Shown here in pieces: positions 1 through 10,747 of a DNA stretch of 64,000 bases. Every line of letters starts with the position of its first letter. Position 1 is the stretch's first letter. The translations under genes were made by a program, and so were the position numbers. Under the pieces are notes generated by a model. That model was not told the origin of the DNA, did no database searches, and worked only from the letters and a program-made list of their open reading frames with translations. This DNA comes from Phyto melanocephala (lineage: Eukaryota > Arthropoda > Insecta > Diptera > Rhinophoridae), in the NCBI GenBank assembly GCA_941918925.1, contig OW799237.1, forward strand, positions 76,023,126-76,087,125. The letters run 5' to 3'.

Positions 1-541
1 GAGCCAAAAAAATTTTATTTTATTTTATTTAATATATTATTTATATTTTATTATTTTTTTTATATTTTTTTTTAAATTTTTTTTTAATTTTTTTTTAAAT
101 TTTTTTTTTTTTTGTAGTTTTTTTTATTATTTTTTTCTTATTTTTAATATTTTTTTTTTGTAATTTTTTTATTTGGTATGTTTTTTACATGTATGTATGT
201 ATGTATGTTGTTGTTGTAATTGTGAAAAAAAACGAGGTGGTCGTGGTTTTTGCTCATATCTCAGAAAGTTATGGGGCGATTGTGCTGAATTTCAATAGCG
301 ATTCATTCCTGGATATTTCCAAGAGATTGATACCATATACAGATCTGAGGAACATATAGTTGCTTCTAAAAGTTGATTTCAATCAACACACGGACAGGCG
401 GTCAGGCCTTAGTCTACTCCTCTATTCATAAGCTTTCAGAAAATATATACTTTATAGGGTCGGAAATGAAAATTGTAGAAATTACAAACGGAATGACAAA
501 GCTATATATATACCCTTGTGCACCACAGGTGAAGGGTATAA
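1..541 (-). mobile_element. HINE/DINE-1-like repeat, copy 1 (cut by window edge)
   Basis: Non-coding dispersed repeat. Read on the minus strand it begins at 541 with the terminal motif TATACCCTTCAC and runs into a long T/A-rich tract at 1-170. It is nearly identical to the copy at 17722-18456, and the rest lies left of the window. It carries the stretch around 'cacacggacag' and 'gtcggaaatg' shared by all copies. In complete copies a palindrome (GATTCGGCACGGCCGAATA) and the tail CTTACTTGTT follow the second terminal motif. That layout (subterminal inverted repeats plus a 3' hairpin) is what is known for Helentron-associated elements such as DINE-1. The class is inferred. Confidence 0.7.
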
Positions 542-1560
542 TAAAAAGAAATGACAATAATTTCCTAAATAATTTGTGTTTTATTCAAAATCAACATCGG
601 CGCTTAAAATTTTACCACCCGTAAACTCGTTATAATATGTATTTTAGATAGCGTCTTGAAATCATACGTTTTTGATTAGGAAACCTGAAAATTTTTTTTT
701 CGCGACTTAAGTTGTTTTATCATAAGTCCACAGATATATAAATACATACATATGTATGCATATAAAGAAAAAAAGCTGTTTTGTATATGTCCAAACGTAA
801 ATTTTAATTTGTCTGTTGGCAAATAGTTTTTAAACATTGAAAATTACCGGTTAACTTTATTTTTAAATTAATTATTAGTTAATTATTTTGCTGTGTATTC
901 AATTTATTCCTTTTTTTTGGATTTAAAAAAAAAATTTTTTTTAAAGTAATTTTTTAAGCAAAAAAAAATAACGAAAATCCTTTAAAACAGGCGTTCAAAG
1001 CAAAATCATGCATTTCAAATATAATATAAAACAAACTGAACGATATCAATTTAACCCAAATCCTTTGAATCACAAAAATATGTTGTTTACCTTGCTCTTA
1101 GGCTTAAAGAGAAAAAGACATGCATTTGCATGCACTTCCTGTCGCTGATTATAACTTATCAATAAACTATATTAATTACAATTTATTGCAGCCAATTAGT
1201 ACAGCAATAATAAAATATATTAAAAATAATGCAATAAATTATGTAAAAAAATGTTATTTTAAAGATAAGAATAAAAGAGCAAAGCAATATTTAGTAGCAT
1301 ATCAATAATAGAGTAAATATTTACACCCTCAAATACAAATAAAATGATAAGATTATGTAGTATTCGATTCACTAAAGCATCAGGGAAAAAAAACAGCATT
1401 CATAGTAAGTTGGTTTAATGAAACCATAAATAGAACAAAATAAAATGCTGATAAATTTACGTTTAAGAATAAAAAGAAACATGTGTTTTAAATAAAAAGG
1501 TAAAACAACTTTAGATGATTGAAAATTAAATTAAAAAAAAACAGAGAAACTTACTAAATA
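542..1560. other. AT-rich intergenic DNA, nothing recognised
   Basis: I see short open frames only, rich in Asn, Lys and Ile codons as expected from base composition, and no protein motif. Poly(A) and poly(T) runs are frequent. Confidence 0.6.
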
Positions 1561-2481
1561 AAGGGTGTTTTTTTAAGCCCGATAGAACTTGAAATTGTAA
1601 AAAATAACACAAAAAACTAAATTGTAATCAAAATTTTTTTTTTATTCGAAAGATCAATACGTGACATTAACATTTGAAAATGATTTCGGGCATATGGGCA
1701 CCGCGGCTGTTCTTGACGAAGCGCATACTGGACGTCCAATTTTCGGCCACTTTTTCGAGCACTGCTGGCCGTATGTCACGAATAACACGAACAATGCTGG
1801 CCTCCAAGGCGTCAATTGTTGCTGGTTTATCAGCATAAACCAGTGACTTCACGTAGCCCCACAGGAAATAATCGAGAGGTGTCAAATCGCACGACCTTGG
1901 AGGCCAATTGACAGGTCCATTTCTCGAAATCAACTTATCGCCAAATTTTGATTTCAATAAGTCGATGGTTGCGTTCGCCATATGGCACGTAGCGACATCC
2001 TGTTGAAACCACATCTCCTCCGGATCAATGTCATCCATATTTTTAAACAAAAAATCATTGATCATGGTGCGGTAACGATCTCCATTGACCGTAACGCGAG
2101 CTCCGGCCTCATTTTTGAAGAAATAAGGTCCGATGATGCCACCAGCGTGAAAACCACACCAAACGGTGCATTTTTCTGGATGTAATGGAGTCTGTAGAGT
2201 CTCTTGTGGATTGGTCTCGCTCCATATGCGGCAATTTTGCTTATTAACAAACCCGTTAAGCCAAAAATGCGCCTCATCGCTGAACACAATTTTGCGATAA
2301 AATTGGACGTCCAGAATGCGCTTCGTCAAGAACAGCCGCGGTGCCCATATGCCCGAAATCATTTTCAAATGTTAATGTCACGTATTGATCTCTCGAATAA
2401 AAAAAAAATTTTGATTACAATTTAATTTTTTGTGTTATTTTTTACAATTTCAAGTTCTATCGGGCTTAAAAAAACACCCTT
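1561..2481 (-). mobile_element. Fold-back mariner (rosa/DD41D type) with 183-bp inverted arms
   Basis: A 921-bp element flanked by TA at 1559-1560 and 2482-2483. Its ends read AAGGGTGTTTTTTTAAGCCC inward. The inverted repeat is not just the normal ~30-bp mariner TIR: 1561-1743 matches the reverse complement of 2299-2481 almost base for base. The arm contains the last ~25 codons of the transposase, so the 5' end of the element (promoter side and DNA-binding part of the gene) has been replaced by an inverted copy of its own 3' end. It could not make a working transposase but keeps both ends. Confidence 0.9.
1667..2362 (-). pseudogene. Chimeric, N-terminally lost mariner transposase
   Basis: Mariner-family transposase with an open frame but a false N-terminus. 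The first ~22 residues are read from the antisense of the element's own 3' end; true homology starts at KIVFSDEAHF (first catalytic Asp). The second Asp is in WFQQD and the third in [10 protein letters not shown], with 41 residues between the last two, which is the DD41D spacing reported for rosa-type mariners. The paired helix-turn-helix DNA-binding region is absent. Position 4 after the second Asp is Cys-His (ATCH), normal for this group. Non-functional by inference because it cannot bind its ends. Confidence 0.85.
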
Positions 2482-2483
2482 TA

Positions 2484-3697
2484 TAAAACTTACACAAAAT
2501 GATGCATATTATTATTAAATTAAAATTGTTGAGAAAAAAAACATAAAAGAGAGACATCCAGGAATACAACAAATAAAATAGTTTCTTTTTGCTGGCAACA
2601 AGACATAAATTTTCATGTACAACTGAAAATAAAAATTGTATAAATGAATGGATGAAAAGTGTAAGAGGGAACACCCTCTTTCAACCTATTTTTTTACCTT
2701 AAAAAAACATTTCAATGTTGAATAAAAAAAAATAACACACAAATGTGTCGTTTTATAAAAATATTGGTTATTATTCAGGAAGAAATATTTAGCCGTACCC
2801 TATTTAGTTTTTTGTTGATTTAAAAGTTTTTATTAAAAAAAAAAACCATTAGTGAGGAATGTAATGGAATTTTATTATGATTTTAAAGTAATTGTAATAA
2901 ACTTATAATAAATCTCTTAAATGAAAACTAAGGTAGATTAATAAGGTACTCAAATCCAATGATTTTTTTTTTTTTAATACAATTTATCAGTATTACCAAC
3001 TTTTTTTTTATAATTTGTCTGCATCTGTCTTAATTAATTAATCTTAATTTTTTTATTTTTATTCTACAAAAAAAAATAATTCGCAGTTTTAGTTGGTTTA
3101 TAACATTCCAAAAAATACAAAACCGCGAAAAAAGTTTTTACTTTGAAGTTTTTAAAAAATTATTAAAATTGAAGAGAAAAAAGGGGAAGAAAATTGTGAC
3201 ATATGCAAACATATGTATGTACAAAAACAAAATGCATGTGTTTTTTAATTGTGTTTGTTGCCGCGATGAATATGCCTTGAAAAAGAAATTAAATTATGTG
3301 CGTTGCTAAGCGCATTACTGAAGAACAGCTGCATCGATTTGGCTTATCCATTAAAACTCATATATTCATGGATCTTTAGAAAATTTTAAGTGGGCGTGGC
3401 ATTTTTTATACAAAGTTCATAGTTTTTGCAGCAAATTCAGAATAAAGTCTAAAAAATTAGTGTTGAGTATGATAACAACTTGCATAGCTAAGATTTAAAT
3501 GAGAATAGGGATTGAGGCACCTTCAATATTAAGTTAAAAAATTATTTTATGAAATATTTAGAAAATTTTAACATTTATAAACTTTAAACTTTATGATGTG
3601 CCTTACTTCTTTCTCATTTTCTATTATTTCACAAAAAATCGTTACGATCTGAGCTGGGGAAGCGAATATTCAGAATCAATATATGATAGGCATTTTA
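2484..3697. other. AT-rich intergenic DNA, nothing recognised
   Basis: Long A and T runs, no motif-bearing open frame. The segment near 3370-3400 has a 'gggcgtggc' phrase like those in the Helitron internal repeats at 50.8 and 55.5 kb, so it may hold an old repeat fragment. Confidence 0.5.
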
Positions 3698-3720
3698 TAC
3701 CTTCTCATTCCGTTTGTAAA

Positions 3721-4414
3721 GCGTGATTTTTTAAAAGCTATAGGAAAGTTAAAAAAAAACACATAAGATTCAGAAAAATGCCTGAAATCTTTATTTGAAT
3801 CGATAGTACGGTCCATATAATTTAATGTTTGAAGATTATTTCATGCAAATGTTGACCGCGACTGCGCCTCAAATGGTCCATTTGCTTAGTCCAATTTTGG
3901 CATACTCTTTCCAACATTTCGGCCGGTATCTCATAAATAAATGCTTCAATGTTGTTTTCCAATGCGTCAATTGAAGCGGACATGTGTGTATAGACATGAG
4001 CTTTAAGATAGCCCCACAAAAAATAGTCTAAAGGCGTTAAATCGCACGATCTAGGCGGCTAATTGACCGGTCCCGAACGTGAAATAAAATGTTCACCGAA
4101 CTCGCCTCTTAATAAGTCCATTGTTAAGTGTGCTGTGTGGCATGTGGCACCGTCTTATTAACGTACCCCTTGAGCCAATAATGAGCTTCGTCGCTGAACA
4201 CAATTTTTGATAAGAAGCGCGCGATGAACTTTCTTAACAGAGCACACATTTTGATAATAAAATTTAATATTTGCAGGCGTTGTTCGTTTGTAAGACGATT
4301 CATGGTTAAATTACAGACAAAACTGAAGATGTTTGACAGTGAAACAAAACACGAAACGTGCGTCAGCTGTTTAAACCAGTGTAGCCAAAAAGATAATAGC
4401 TAAAAAATCACTCT
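3721..4414 (-). mobile_element. Internally deleted mariner remnant
   Basis: Ends are inverted repeats: 'gcgtgattttttaaaagct' at the left and the complement of 'agctaaaaaatcactct' at the right. The interior encodes both extremes of a mariner-type transposase on the minus strand, with the middle missing. It sits inside a HINE-like repeat and is therefore younger than it. Confidence 0.7.
3822..4304 (-). pseudogene. Mariner transposase remnant, internal deletion
   Basis: Starts with an ATG at 4304 (MNRLTNEQR, a typical mariner N-terminus). It jumps within about 30 codons to the first catalytic region (KIVFSDEAHYWLKGYVNK), then by deletion to the second half and the C-terminal block [15 protein letters not shown] to HEIIFKH. 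The helix-turn-helix region and the segment around the second Asp are partly gone, and a stop lies between the blocks. Clearly dead. Confidence 0.75.
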
Positions 4415-5052
4415 TTAATTTCAACAATATTAATTTTCTAAAAGCTTATGGGTAGGGAAGTCAATTGAACAATGTCCGTCTGTCCATGTGTTAGTTGAAA
4501 TCAAATATTAGAAGCTCCCACATGTTACACAGATTTATATGTGATATCAAATATCCGGGAAGAAATCGCTATTAAAATACAGCATAATCGACTGCCTCTT
4601 TTTTTTCCTTATATTTTCAATAAAAAATTCAGCATTTTTGAACCCAATGATAATTTATAGATATGTTTACTACTATTTGCAGATATGCCTCTAGGGTTAT
4701 ACGCAAAAAAATTTTAGATAAATCGGTAACTAACCGGCAAAATTTTTTAAATATGTCCAATTACTAAAGCATCTAATTAATTTTTGGTCGCGCTAAAGAC
4801 ACCAAAATGTAAACTGCAGTCTAAAAAACTATTGCTGAAAAAATACTTACAAATCGGTTAGAAACTAACTGAGATATAAGCACAAACACAAATACTTGGT
4901 GTATTTTCTAAAATTTCCAAACAGCGAATTAATAAAGCAAATTGACATATGATATTAAATCTTAACACAATGGTGAAGGGTACTATCAGAATATAACATT
5001 CGTATCCGTTAAACATGGTTTACACATTTTAATTCTTTATTAATATGAAGAT

Positions 5053-5254
5053 TAGGGTGCCCCGGTGGACTAGTCAGTAGTGTGCTGGTCTGCTAGTTAA
5101 GGGGTTGCAGGTTCGATTCCCGCCAGAGACTCTGAACTTGTCTGCTTCTCTTCTCTCTTTTCTCTTCTATTCCTACTTTTCTATTCAGGTATCAAAAGGG
5201 ATCAATATAATGGACCCAATTGAGCGGCACAACAGCTGCCTGTTCTACCTAACC
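5053..5254 (+). mobile_element. tRNA-derived SINE with perfect target duplication
   Basis: A 202-bp insertion with the 12-bp direct repeat TAATATGAAGAT on both sides (5041-5052 and 5255-5266). The head looks like a tRNA: an A-box-like TAGTCAGTAGTG near 5071 and a near-consensus B box GGTTCGATTCC at 5110-5120, so RNA polymerase III would be expected to transcribe it. A pyrimidine-rich stretch and an unrelated body follow, ending CTACCTAACC. No poly(A) tail is seen. Target duplication plus pol III boxes make SINE the best reading. Confidence 0.88.
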
Positions 5255-5266
5255 TAATATGAAGAT

Positions 5267-5773
5267 ATATGTAAAAAGTTCGATGGGTCCGAATGTACAG
5301 GCGTGACATCTTTTATACTTCATTTTTCGGGAGAAAAATTAATGAGTTCAGAGCAGAAAACCTTGTACCCCACATACGTAAAAAGTATTTGATGTCGTTT
5401 CTGAACAACTATAACCGATATTTGGTTTAAACATAGTCCAAGTTATTTTGATAACATTTTCTTATTTAGAACCAAAAATGATAAGGAGCGGAGAAGGTGA
5501 AGTGATACCGCAATACGAATGAAAATTATTATTAAATTATTGCTTTGATATTAATTACATAATTATTGCATATAAAATTCAAACAAGCGGTATCCACTAT
5601 TTCGAAAAAAAAAACGTAAAAATTATTCCTTAAAGTAGAAAAATACTTTGTCGGTCTTATAACGAACACAATGCAAACACTTTGCTTAAAATATATTTGT
5701 AAGAGAGTTATTCTTATTAGAGATATTCTTTTCTTTTTTTCTGGTATTTTTAGTTACAAATGTTAACATTGAA
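5267..5773. other. AT-rich intergenic DNA, nothing recognised
   Basis: No coding motif and no repeat shared with other parts of the window was found. Confidence 0.5.
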
Positions 5774-5901
5774 CGGCGTTATGCATAATAACAAGTCGTA
5801 TGCTAACTAACAAGCTGCTAACTTTTTTATCGAAAAATTTCCATTAGGTAGCGATAGCAGCTTGTTAGTTAGTTCACAGTTTGTTATTATGCATAACGCC
5901 G
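5774..5901. mobile_element. MITE family M1, copy A
   Basis: 128-bp near-palindrome starting CGGCGTTATGCATAATAACA and ending with its inverted match. Related copies lie at 16671-16799 and 31613-31740. No coding capacity. I could not define a target duplication. Confidence 0.85.
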
Positions 5902-7278
5902 TAAATGTATACCTTTTTTTTTTTGTTCATAGACACGTATTTTACGATAAATTCGGTATGTGGGAAACATATGATTATTTAAGGGCAGTTTTTTGGTGGC
6001 GTATTTTAAATCTAATTAATATTAGAATTTAACCACTGATGCCGAATTAGACAGACAAGTTACACTATGAGCTTTATGTTTATATTATTTAATATTTTTT
6101 TACAGAATAATTGTTCATGTAAGCTTGGTCCTTTAAAGTTAACTTTCTTACGATTGTATAATAAATTCAAGGCGATCTCTATGGTTAACAATCTGTCAAC
6201 AATCCTACGAAAATCTAACGTCGGATTACATTGCCGCTATCTCTGCAAGTATGCAAGACGTAAGAGGAGGTCGAGCAAAACAAGAACCGACAATAAAAAA
6301 AAACGAGACTTTTTTATTTTGAATGCAAAAAATTAATTTTATTCTGTTTGCTTATAAAACAGATTTTCCAATTTTTTTTTTTTTTTTTTTATTTTTTTTA
6401 TTTTACACTTGTACACTTATCCAACAACACTTTAAGCTTTTAACTAGAAGCATAATATGTATATATGTACATTTGCATGTGAATATGTAAATTATTATGT
6501 GCGTATGTTACCCATTTCTCTGTATTAAAAACAATCAAATAGCTGCTGGTCATATAAAAAGTTTAATATTCATTGTATTTGCAAAATTCTTTTAACGATT
6601 AAAAAATTAAAAAAACACAAATAAATTTAGGACGTGATTAAAGGATACAAGGTCGTTATTATATTAAATAAGAATTATTTATTTATTTGATTTTGTTTTT
6701 CATTAACATTTTTTTTCAGCGCACTAAGATTATATTTTTAATTAAAAAAAGAAAATTGTATGCAAGCGAAAAAAAGAATATTTAAATAAATAAAAATTTT
6801 AGTTTATCCGCTCATAATTGCAATCTACAAATGACTACTCTTATTTTGGGTTTTTCAATTGGTTATAAAAAGTGTAGACAACAAGAGTAAACTTTAAAAA
6901 AAAAACTCTTTTTATGTATGTGAAGAATTTTTCGACAGGAATTTCTGATTGTTATAGCTGCGCAAGTACCGAAAAATGCAACTCTATCTAATGCCGCTTC
7001 GATAAAAAAGACATTTTTGCATCAAGGAAGCTGTTTGTGCTATATTTTGGAAACCCTTTATAATAGTGTTAGTTGTTGTTGTTGTATTTTTTTCATTATG
7101 AGCTTTATTGCATGGTAGAAAATGAATTGTTCGTTGTTAGCATTCGATAATTCAATTCAAAATAAATTATGCATAAAAAATATTAAATTCCTTAGGAGAA
7201 CTAAAAATGTTTTAAATTAAGACAAACTATCACTTAACTTTAATTTTAACAAGTAATAGTGTGTCAAGTTTAGACATA
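5902..7278. other. AT-rich intergenic DNA, no gene recognised
   Basis: An 89-codon open frame at 6067-6336 shows no motif I know and has no second supporting feature. The rest is A/T runs and simple repeats. Confidence 0.5.
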
Positions 7279-8100
7279 CAGTGTTTGGCAAAACAATGGA
7301 AACTTTTCTTAAAATTTACTTCCTTACTGTTGGAGGTCTCAAATCTAAATTATTTCGTGAAAAACACTAACAAATGTTTCAGTATTTTATTTTATAGATT
7401 GTTTTTGATATACATACATATTTACTAAGATAAAATATCATTAAAGAACATGATATCGAAAATTATGAAGCGAAAGTAAAAGTATTCAATATTTGGGTAT
7501 TGACAAAACAAAATGGAAACTAAAATTTTACTTCAATAAAAATAGTTGACCAGTAATCAAAACTAAATATTCTGTTGGATATCCTTTATTTTTGATAACT
7601 GCATCACATCGACGATGCATTGACCCAATCAATTTGTCAACTGTGTCGTTTGAAACTTTTTGCCATTAGATAAATCCCCTTTTGTTGTGTAATTACGGAA
7701 TCTTTTTTGGCGATCTACAATTTCCCATAAATTTTCTATGGGATTGAGATCTGCGGATTGGACGGGCCACTTCAAAACACCCACCTCATTGGATTGTAAC
7801 CAGTCAGCTACATATCTAGAGGTATGTTTTGGATCATTGTCCTGCTGAAATCGCCAAATTAGTGGCATGTTCTCTTCTGCATTATATCGATTAAAATGGC
7901 GTTATAGCCTACACCAGTTAATGTATCTTTTATGACGTGAATTGGTCCCATTCCTTGCCCAGACCATAATATTGCCACCTCCAAACTGGACTGTCTTACA
8001 TGTATATTTTGGGTCATGTATCTTTCCCTTGGACCTTCCATCATTTCCTCTTAAATTATATTAAGACTCGCCTGAGAAGAGGACAGTGGTTACTGCTTAA
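7279..8100 (-). pseudogene. Decayed Tc1-like transposon and transposase
   Basis: The left end reads TA|CAGTGTTTGGCAAAACAATGG at 7277 onward, with a similar inner repeat near 7500, as in Tc1 elements with IR/DR ends. The minus strand encodes the catalytic half of a DDE transposase: TVLFSGES, where the first catalytic Asp is replaced by Gly, then a KTVQFGGGNIMVW block, then RFQQDNDPKHTS (second Asp) and QSADLNPIENLWE (Glu). At least two frameshifts and an in-frame stop break it near 7860-8060. The N-terminal DNA-binding half and the right terminal repeat are missing. Confidence 0.85.
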
Positions 8101-8546
8101 GAATCAAGTATCGAGATCATAACAAACAGAGCAGCAACAACAGCAAAGGTATTGTCACACTAAAAGCGAAAAAAATACGTCACCACATAGGCATGACGTC
8201 ACCAAAGCCGGCACCCAATCATAACAAACCATACCAAATCGCATCTCCCAACTGAAGCTGGGTTCACAGTGATAATTCGTTATGAAACTTTAAATGCGTT
8301 TTTCTGAAAACTTCATTTTCACACACTAGGTCCCTTTTCTCGGAGAAGCTCACATATTATAATATATTCACCACAATATTTTATTTATTTATTTAAATTT
8401 TTTTTTAGTAGAAGTTTATAGCCAATTATGGCCTAGAGGCTTGGTTGCCAAAATTAAAATAAATAAATAAAATAAATACTTTAAAAATATAATATAATTT
8501 GTGCTAAATTCTTATTGGGATTTCAACATTAGTCGTCCAAAACTGG
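8101..8546. other. Intergenic DNA without recognised features
   Basis: Slightly less AT-rich near 8130-8260. No coding or repeat call could be supported. Confidence 0.45.
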
Positions 8547-8673
8547 GGCCGAATTACGGCATTCGATATCAATCAAAAATGATAGAATTTTTATTAGAAT
8601 CTAATACAAAATGCAAGGACAACTTCCACGTTCGATTTAAGTTTCGATCGATATCGAATGCGGCAATACGGCC
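8547..8673. mobile_element. Small TIR element (MITE), single copy in window
   Basis: Imperfect inverted ends of about 28 bp: the left starts GGCCGAATTACGGCATTCGA and the right is its complement with a few changes (ends 'gcaatacggcc'). No coding capacity; target duplication unclear. Confidence 0.6.
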
Positions 8674-8952
8674 TCTGCCTTAAACGACTCATTCCGTTAA
8701 AACGTTTGATGCCAAAAATTTCCTCCATTTTTAAGCAAAAGAGCCTTCTATCGAAGTTATTGTTTAATGTTATTCGAGCTTAACAGAATTTAGTAGGTAA
8801 ACTTGTATTGATAACAATCCTGTCTGTAGTAAGTTTTTGTTATTATAAAACTTTTCTCTACTTAAGAATTATTTAAAGTGTTTTTTTAATAAAAATCTTT
8901 CTTTTTAATGAACTAAAATATTTAAAAAATATTTGTATATCATTGATCCCTG

Positions 8953-9160
8953 TGCGCGAAATTATCGTATGTTACGTTTTTTTGGAAATCGACTACATCC
9001 ATTGATCCATCTGCTGATAAAATATTATAACGATAACTGTTTTAGTTATGGAGGTAACACTGTGTACATTTTATCGTATTTAGCAGTGTTATTTAGGTTT
9101 TTATTTATTTAAAAGATCTTCATTAAATATTTCTTTTGTAACATACGATAATTTCGCGCA
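8953..9160. mobile_element. MITE with perfect 23-bp terminal inverted repeats
   Basis: The left end (8953-8975) begins TGCGCGAAATTATCGTATGT and the right end (9138-9160) is its exact reverse complement over 23 bp. The 162-bp centre is AT-rich and non-coding. No clear target duplication. Confidence 0.75.
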
Positions 9161-9229
9161 TTTTGTCTATGTCTTTGAATGGTAGTTCATTGCAATTTTT
9201 TGATAAAATGAAGCGCCTTGATAATATTC

Positions 9230-9835
9230 TTGACTCTATATTGAATTTTGAGAGTCATGATAATTTCATTGTATCTAGAGTTAACTTTTCGTAAGTTATA
9301 CAGTTTGTATATGTTTCTACCTTTTAATATAAAGAAACAAGTTGTTATATTTATTATAGAGCATAATGTCAATATTTTTGTATGGATTAGAAGTATACCA
9401 GGTACCTTTAAAAATGTTATAAAGAGACTAAGGTTGGAATTAAATAGGTTGGTTAGGTACCAGTGCTTTAAATTTGTACTGTAAATTTGGTCAGCATACA
9501 TATAATATCGTTAATTTTAAATTTTTTGGGATTTTTTTGTATGGAATTCAAATATTTTAGAAACATTTAACACATTTATAAGGAATACAAGTTGCAGACA
9601 TCTAATTATTTAGTTAAGTTTTTTCAGGTTTTGTAGATCTACTAGAGAAAGATTGACCCTAATTTTGGAAAGATCTTTTTATGTGAGAGTGGCGCGTACT
9701 TATAACAGATTATCAAAGACGTACAATGTTAATGTTGATTCCTTTCGGAAGTTCTCCGAAAAGACTACTGAATTCTAATACTTATTTACAATTTTTATTT
9801 TTGCTTCAAATAAATTCTATTCTATTCTATTTTTG
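9230..9835 (+). pseudogene. 3' end of a non-LTR retrotransposon (LINE)
   Basis: Translation of + frames gives the C-terminal tail typical of jockey-like reverse transcriptase ORFs. First comes LPFNIKKQVV followed by IKRLRLELNRLVRY near 9320-9460, then STRERLTLILERSFYVRVAR and YNRLSKTYNVNVDSFRKF at about 9635-9770, ending in a stop at 9777. A repeated TTCTA tail follows at about 9808-9830, as in LINEs with short-repeat tails. Several stops separate the two blocks and the catalytic domain is absent: a dead, 5'-truncated copy. Confidence 0.65.
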
Positions 9836-10567
9836 TATATGTATTAATCTTAAACTTTAATTTGGTAAGATGCGAAAATGAGATCTCAGATAATGTAAAG
9901 ATACATAACATTAGGCTTGAAACATTATTGTAAGAAAAAAGAATAGCCAAATCGGTCTCGCCTGTTGGTAAAAATAAACCGTTAGTAGAACTTATTTGAG
10001 CTTGAAGGATTATTGTAAGAAAATATTATCCAAATCGGTTTGGCTGTTCTTTAGTTATGGCGTGACCAACGTATTCCAATTAATTTTGATATATTGACAA
10101 TAATAAATTTTTTAATTTTATAGAAATTGTCATTTAGTATCTAGTCTTTCAGTTTTTAATTTTGAAAAATATTGAGTCTAAGTCAAGGCATCAAGGATAT
10201 GCCTTGGTCTAAATTGTTTCGGCATATTTATTACTACTTTTAGTTTTGTTATACCTATAACATAAACTTTTAAGTAAAAATATGCCATAATCATATATCG
10301 AATTGAATTTAGTAAAAACAAATTCGGACTTTTTCATAACTAGCGCAGGATTTTGAAAATCAATAGTCAGACTTTTTGTATTAAATTTAGATTTTTATAA
10401 CCTTAACTAGTGGTGTCCAAAGGTTTATGTATATACATATGTATCTGTTATTTTAGTTGTAATTCCTAAAATTTTTATTACCGACCAAATAAAGTTTATA
10501 TTTTCTAAAAGCAAATGAATATGTGAGTCGACTGTATAAATGTACCCTGGTTACCTTGGCTCCACAT
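9836..10567. other. Intergenic DNA with a scrap of HINE-like repeat
   Basis: The part at about 10450-10540 ('ccgaccaaataaagtttata', then 'ttctaaaagc') resembles the 5' part of the HINE-like family, diverged. Nothing else recognised. Confidence 0.45.
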
Positions 10568-10747
10568 CAAGGCAAATTTATTCATCATGTAGTCTTGATT
10601 CGCCAACTGATAAAATTTAGCTGTCAAAATCCATAAAAACACTTCCTTTTTTTCTCATTTAATTCTAATGTCAAATTTCATATTGGTATAAAAAATCGAA
10701 ACAAATTATTTTTGCACTGCGGTTACCTGATGAATAAATATGACTTG
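10568..10747. mobile_element. hAT-type MITE family M3, copy 1
   Basis: Begins CAAGGCAAATTTATTCATCA and ends with the inverted match 'cctgatgaataaatatgacttg'. Same family as 28912-29025 and 30416-30623, which have 8-bp target duplications. The flanking 8 bp are no longer equal here, so it is an older copy. Confidence 0.7.

Larger units (their letters stand above)
3698..4990 (+). mobile_element. HINE-like repeat split by a mariner
   Basis: Diverged copy of the repeat family at 17722-18456. The left part (3698-3720, 'tcattccgtttgtaa') and right part (from 4433, 'tttctaaaagcttatggg', then 'gtccgtctgtcc') are adjacent in other copies but are separated here by the mariner at 3721-4414. The right end at about 4974-4984 reads GGTGAAGGGTA, the expected second terminal motif. 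No palindromic tail follows, so it is truncated or mutated there. Confidence 0.55.

Noticed and set aside
1661..2425. Plus-strand frames across the mariner
   Set aside because: They are antisense shadows of the transposase; the catalytic motifs are on the minus strand.
5055..5125. Functional tRNA gene
   Set aside because: Only promoter boxes resemble tRNA; no full cloverleaf was found, and the target duplication shows a SINE.
6067..6336. 89-codon open frame
   Set aside because: No known motif, no splice or regulatory support, composition typical of AT-rich noise.
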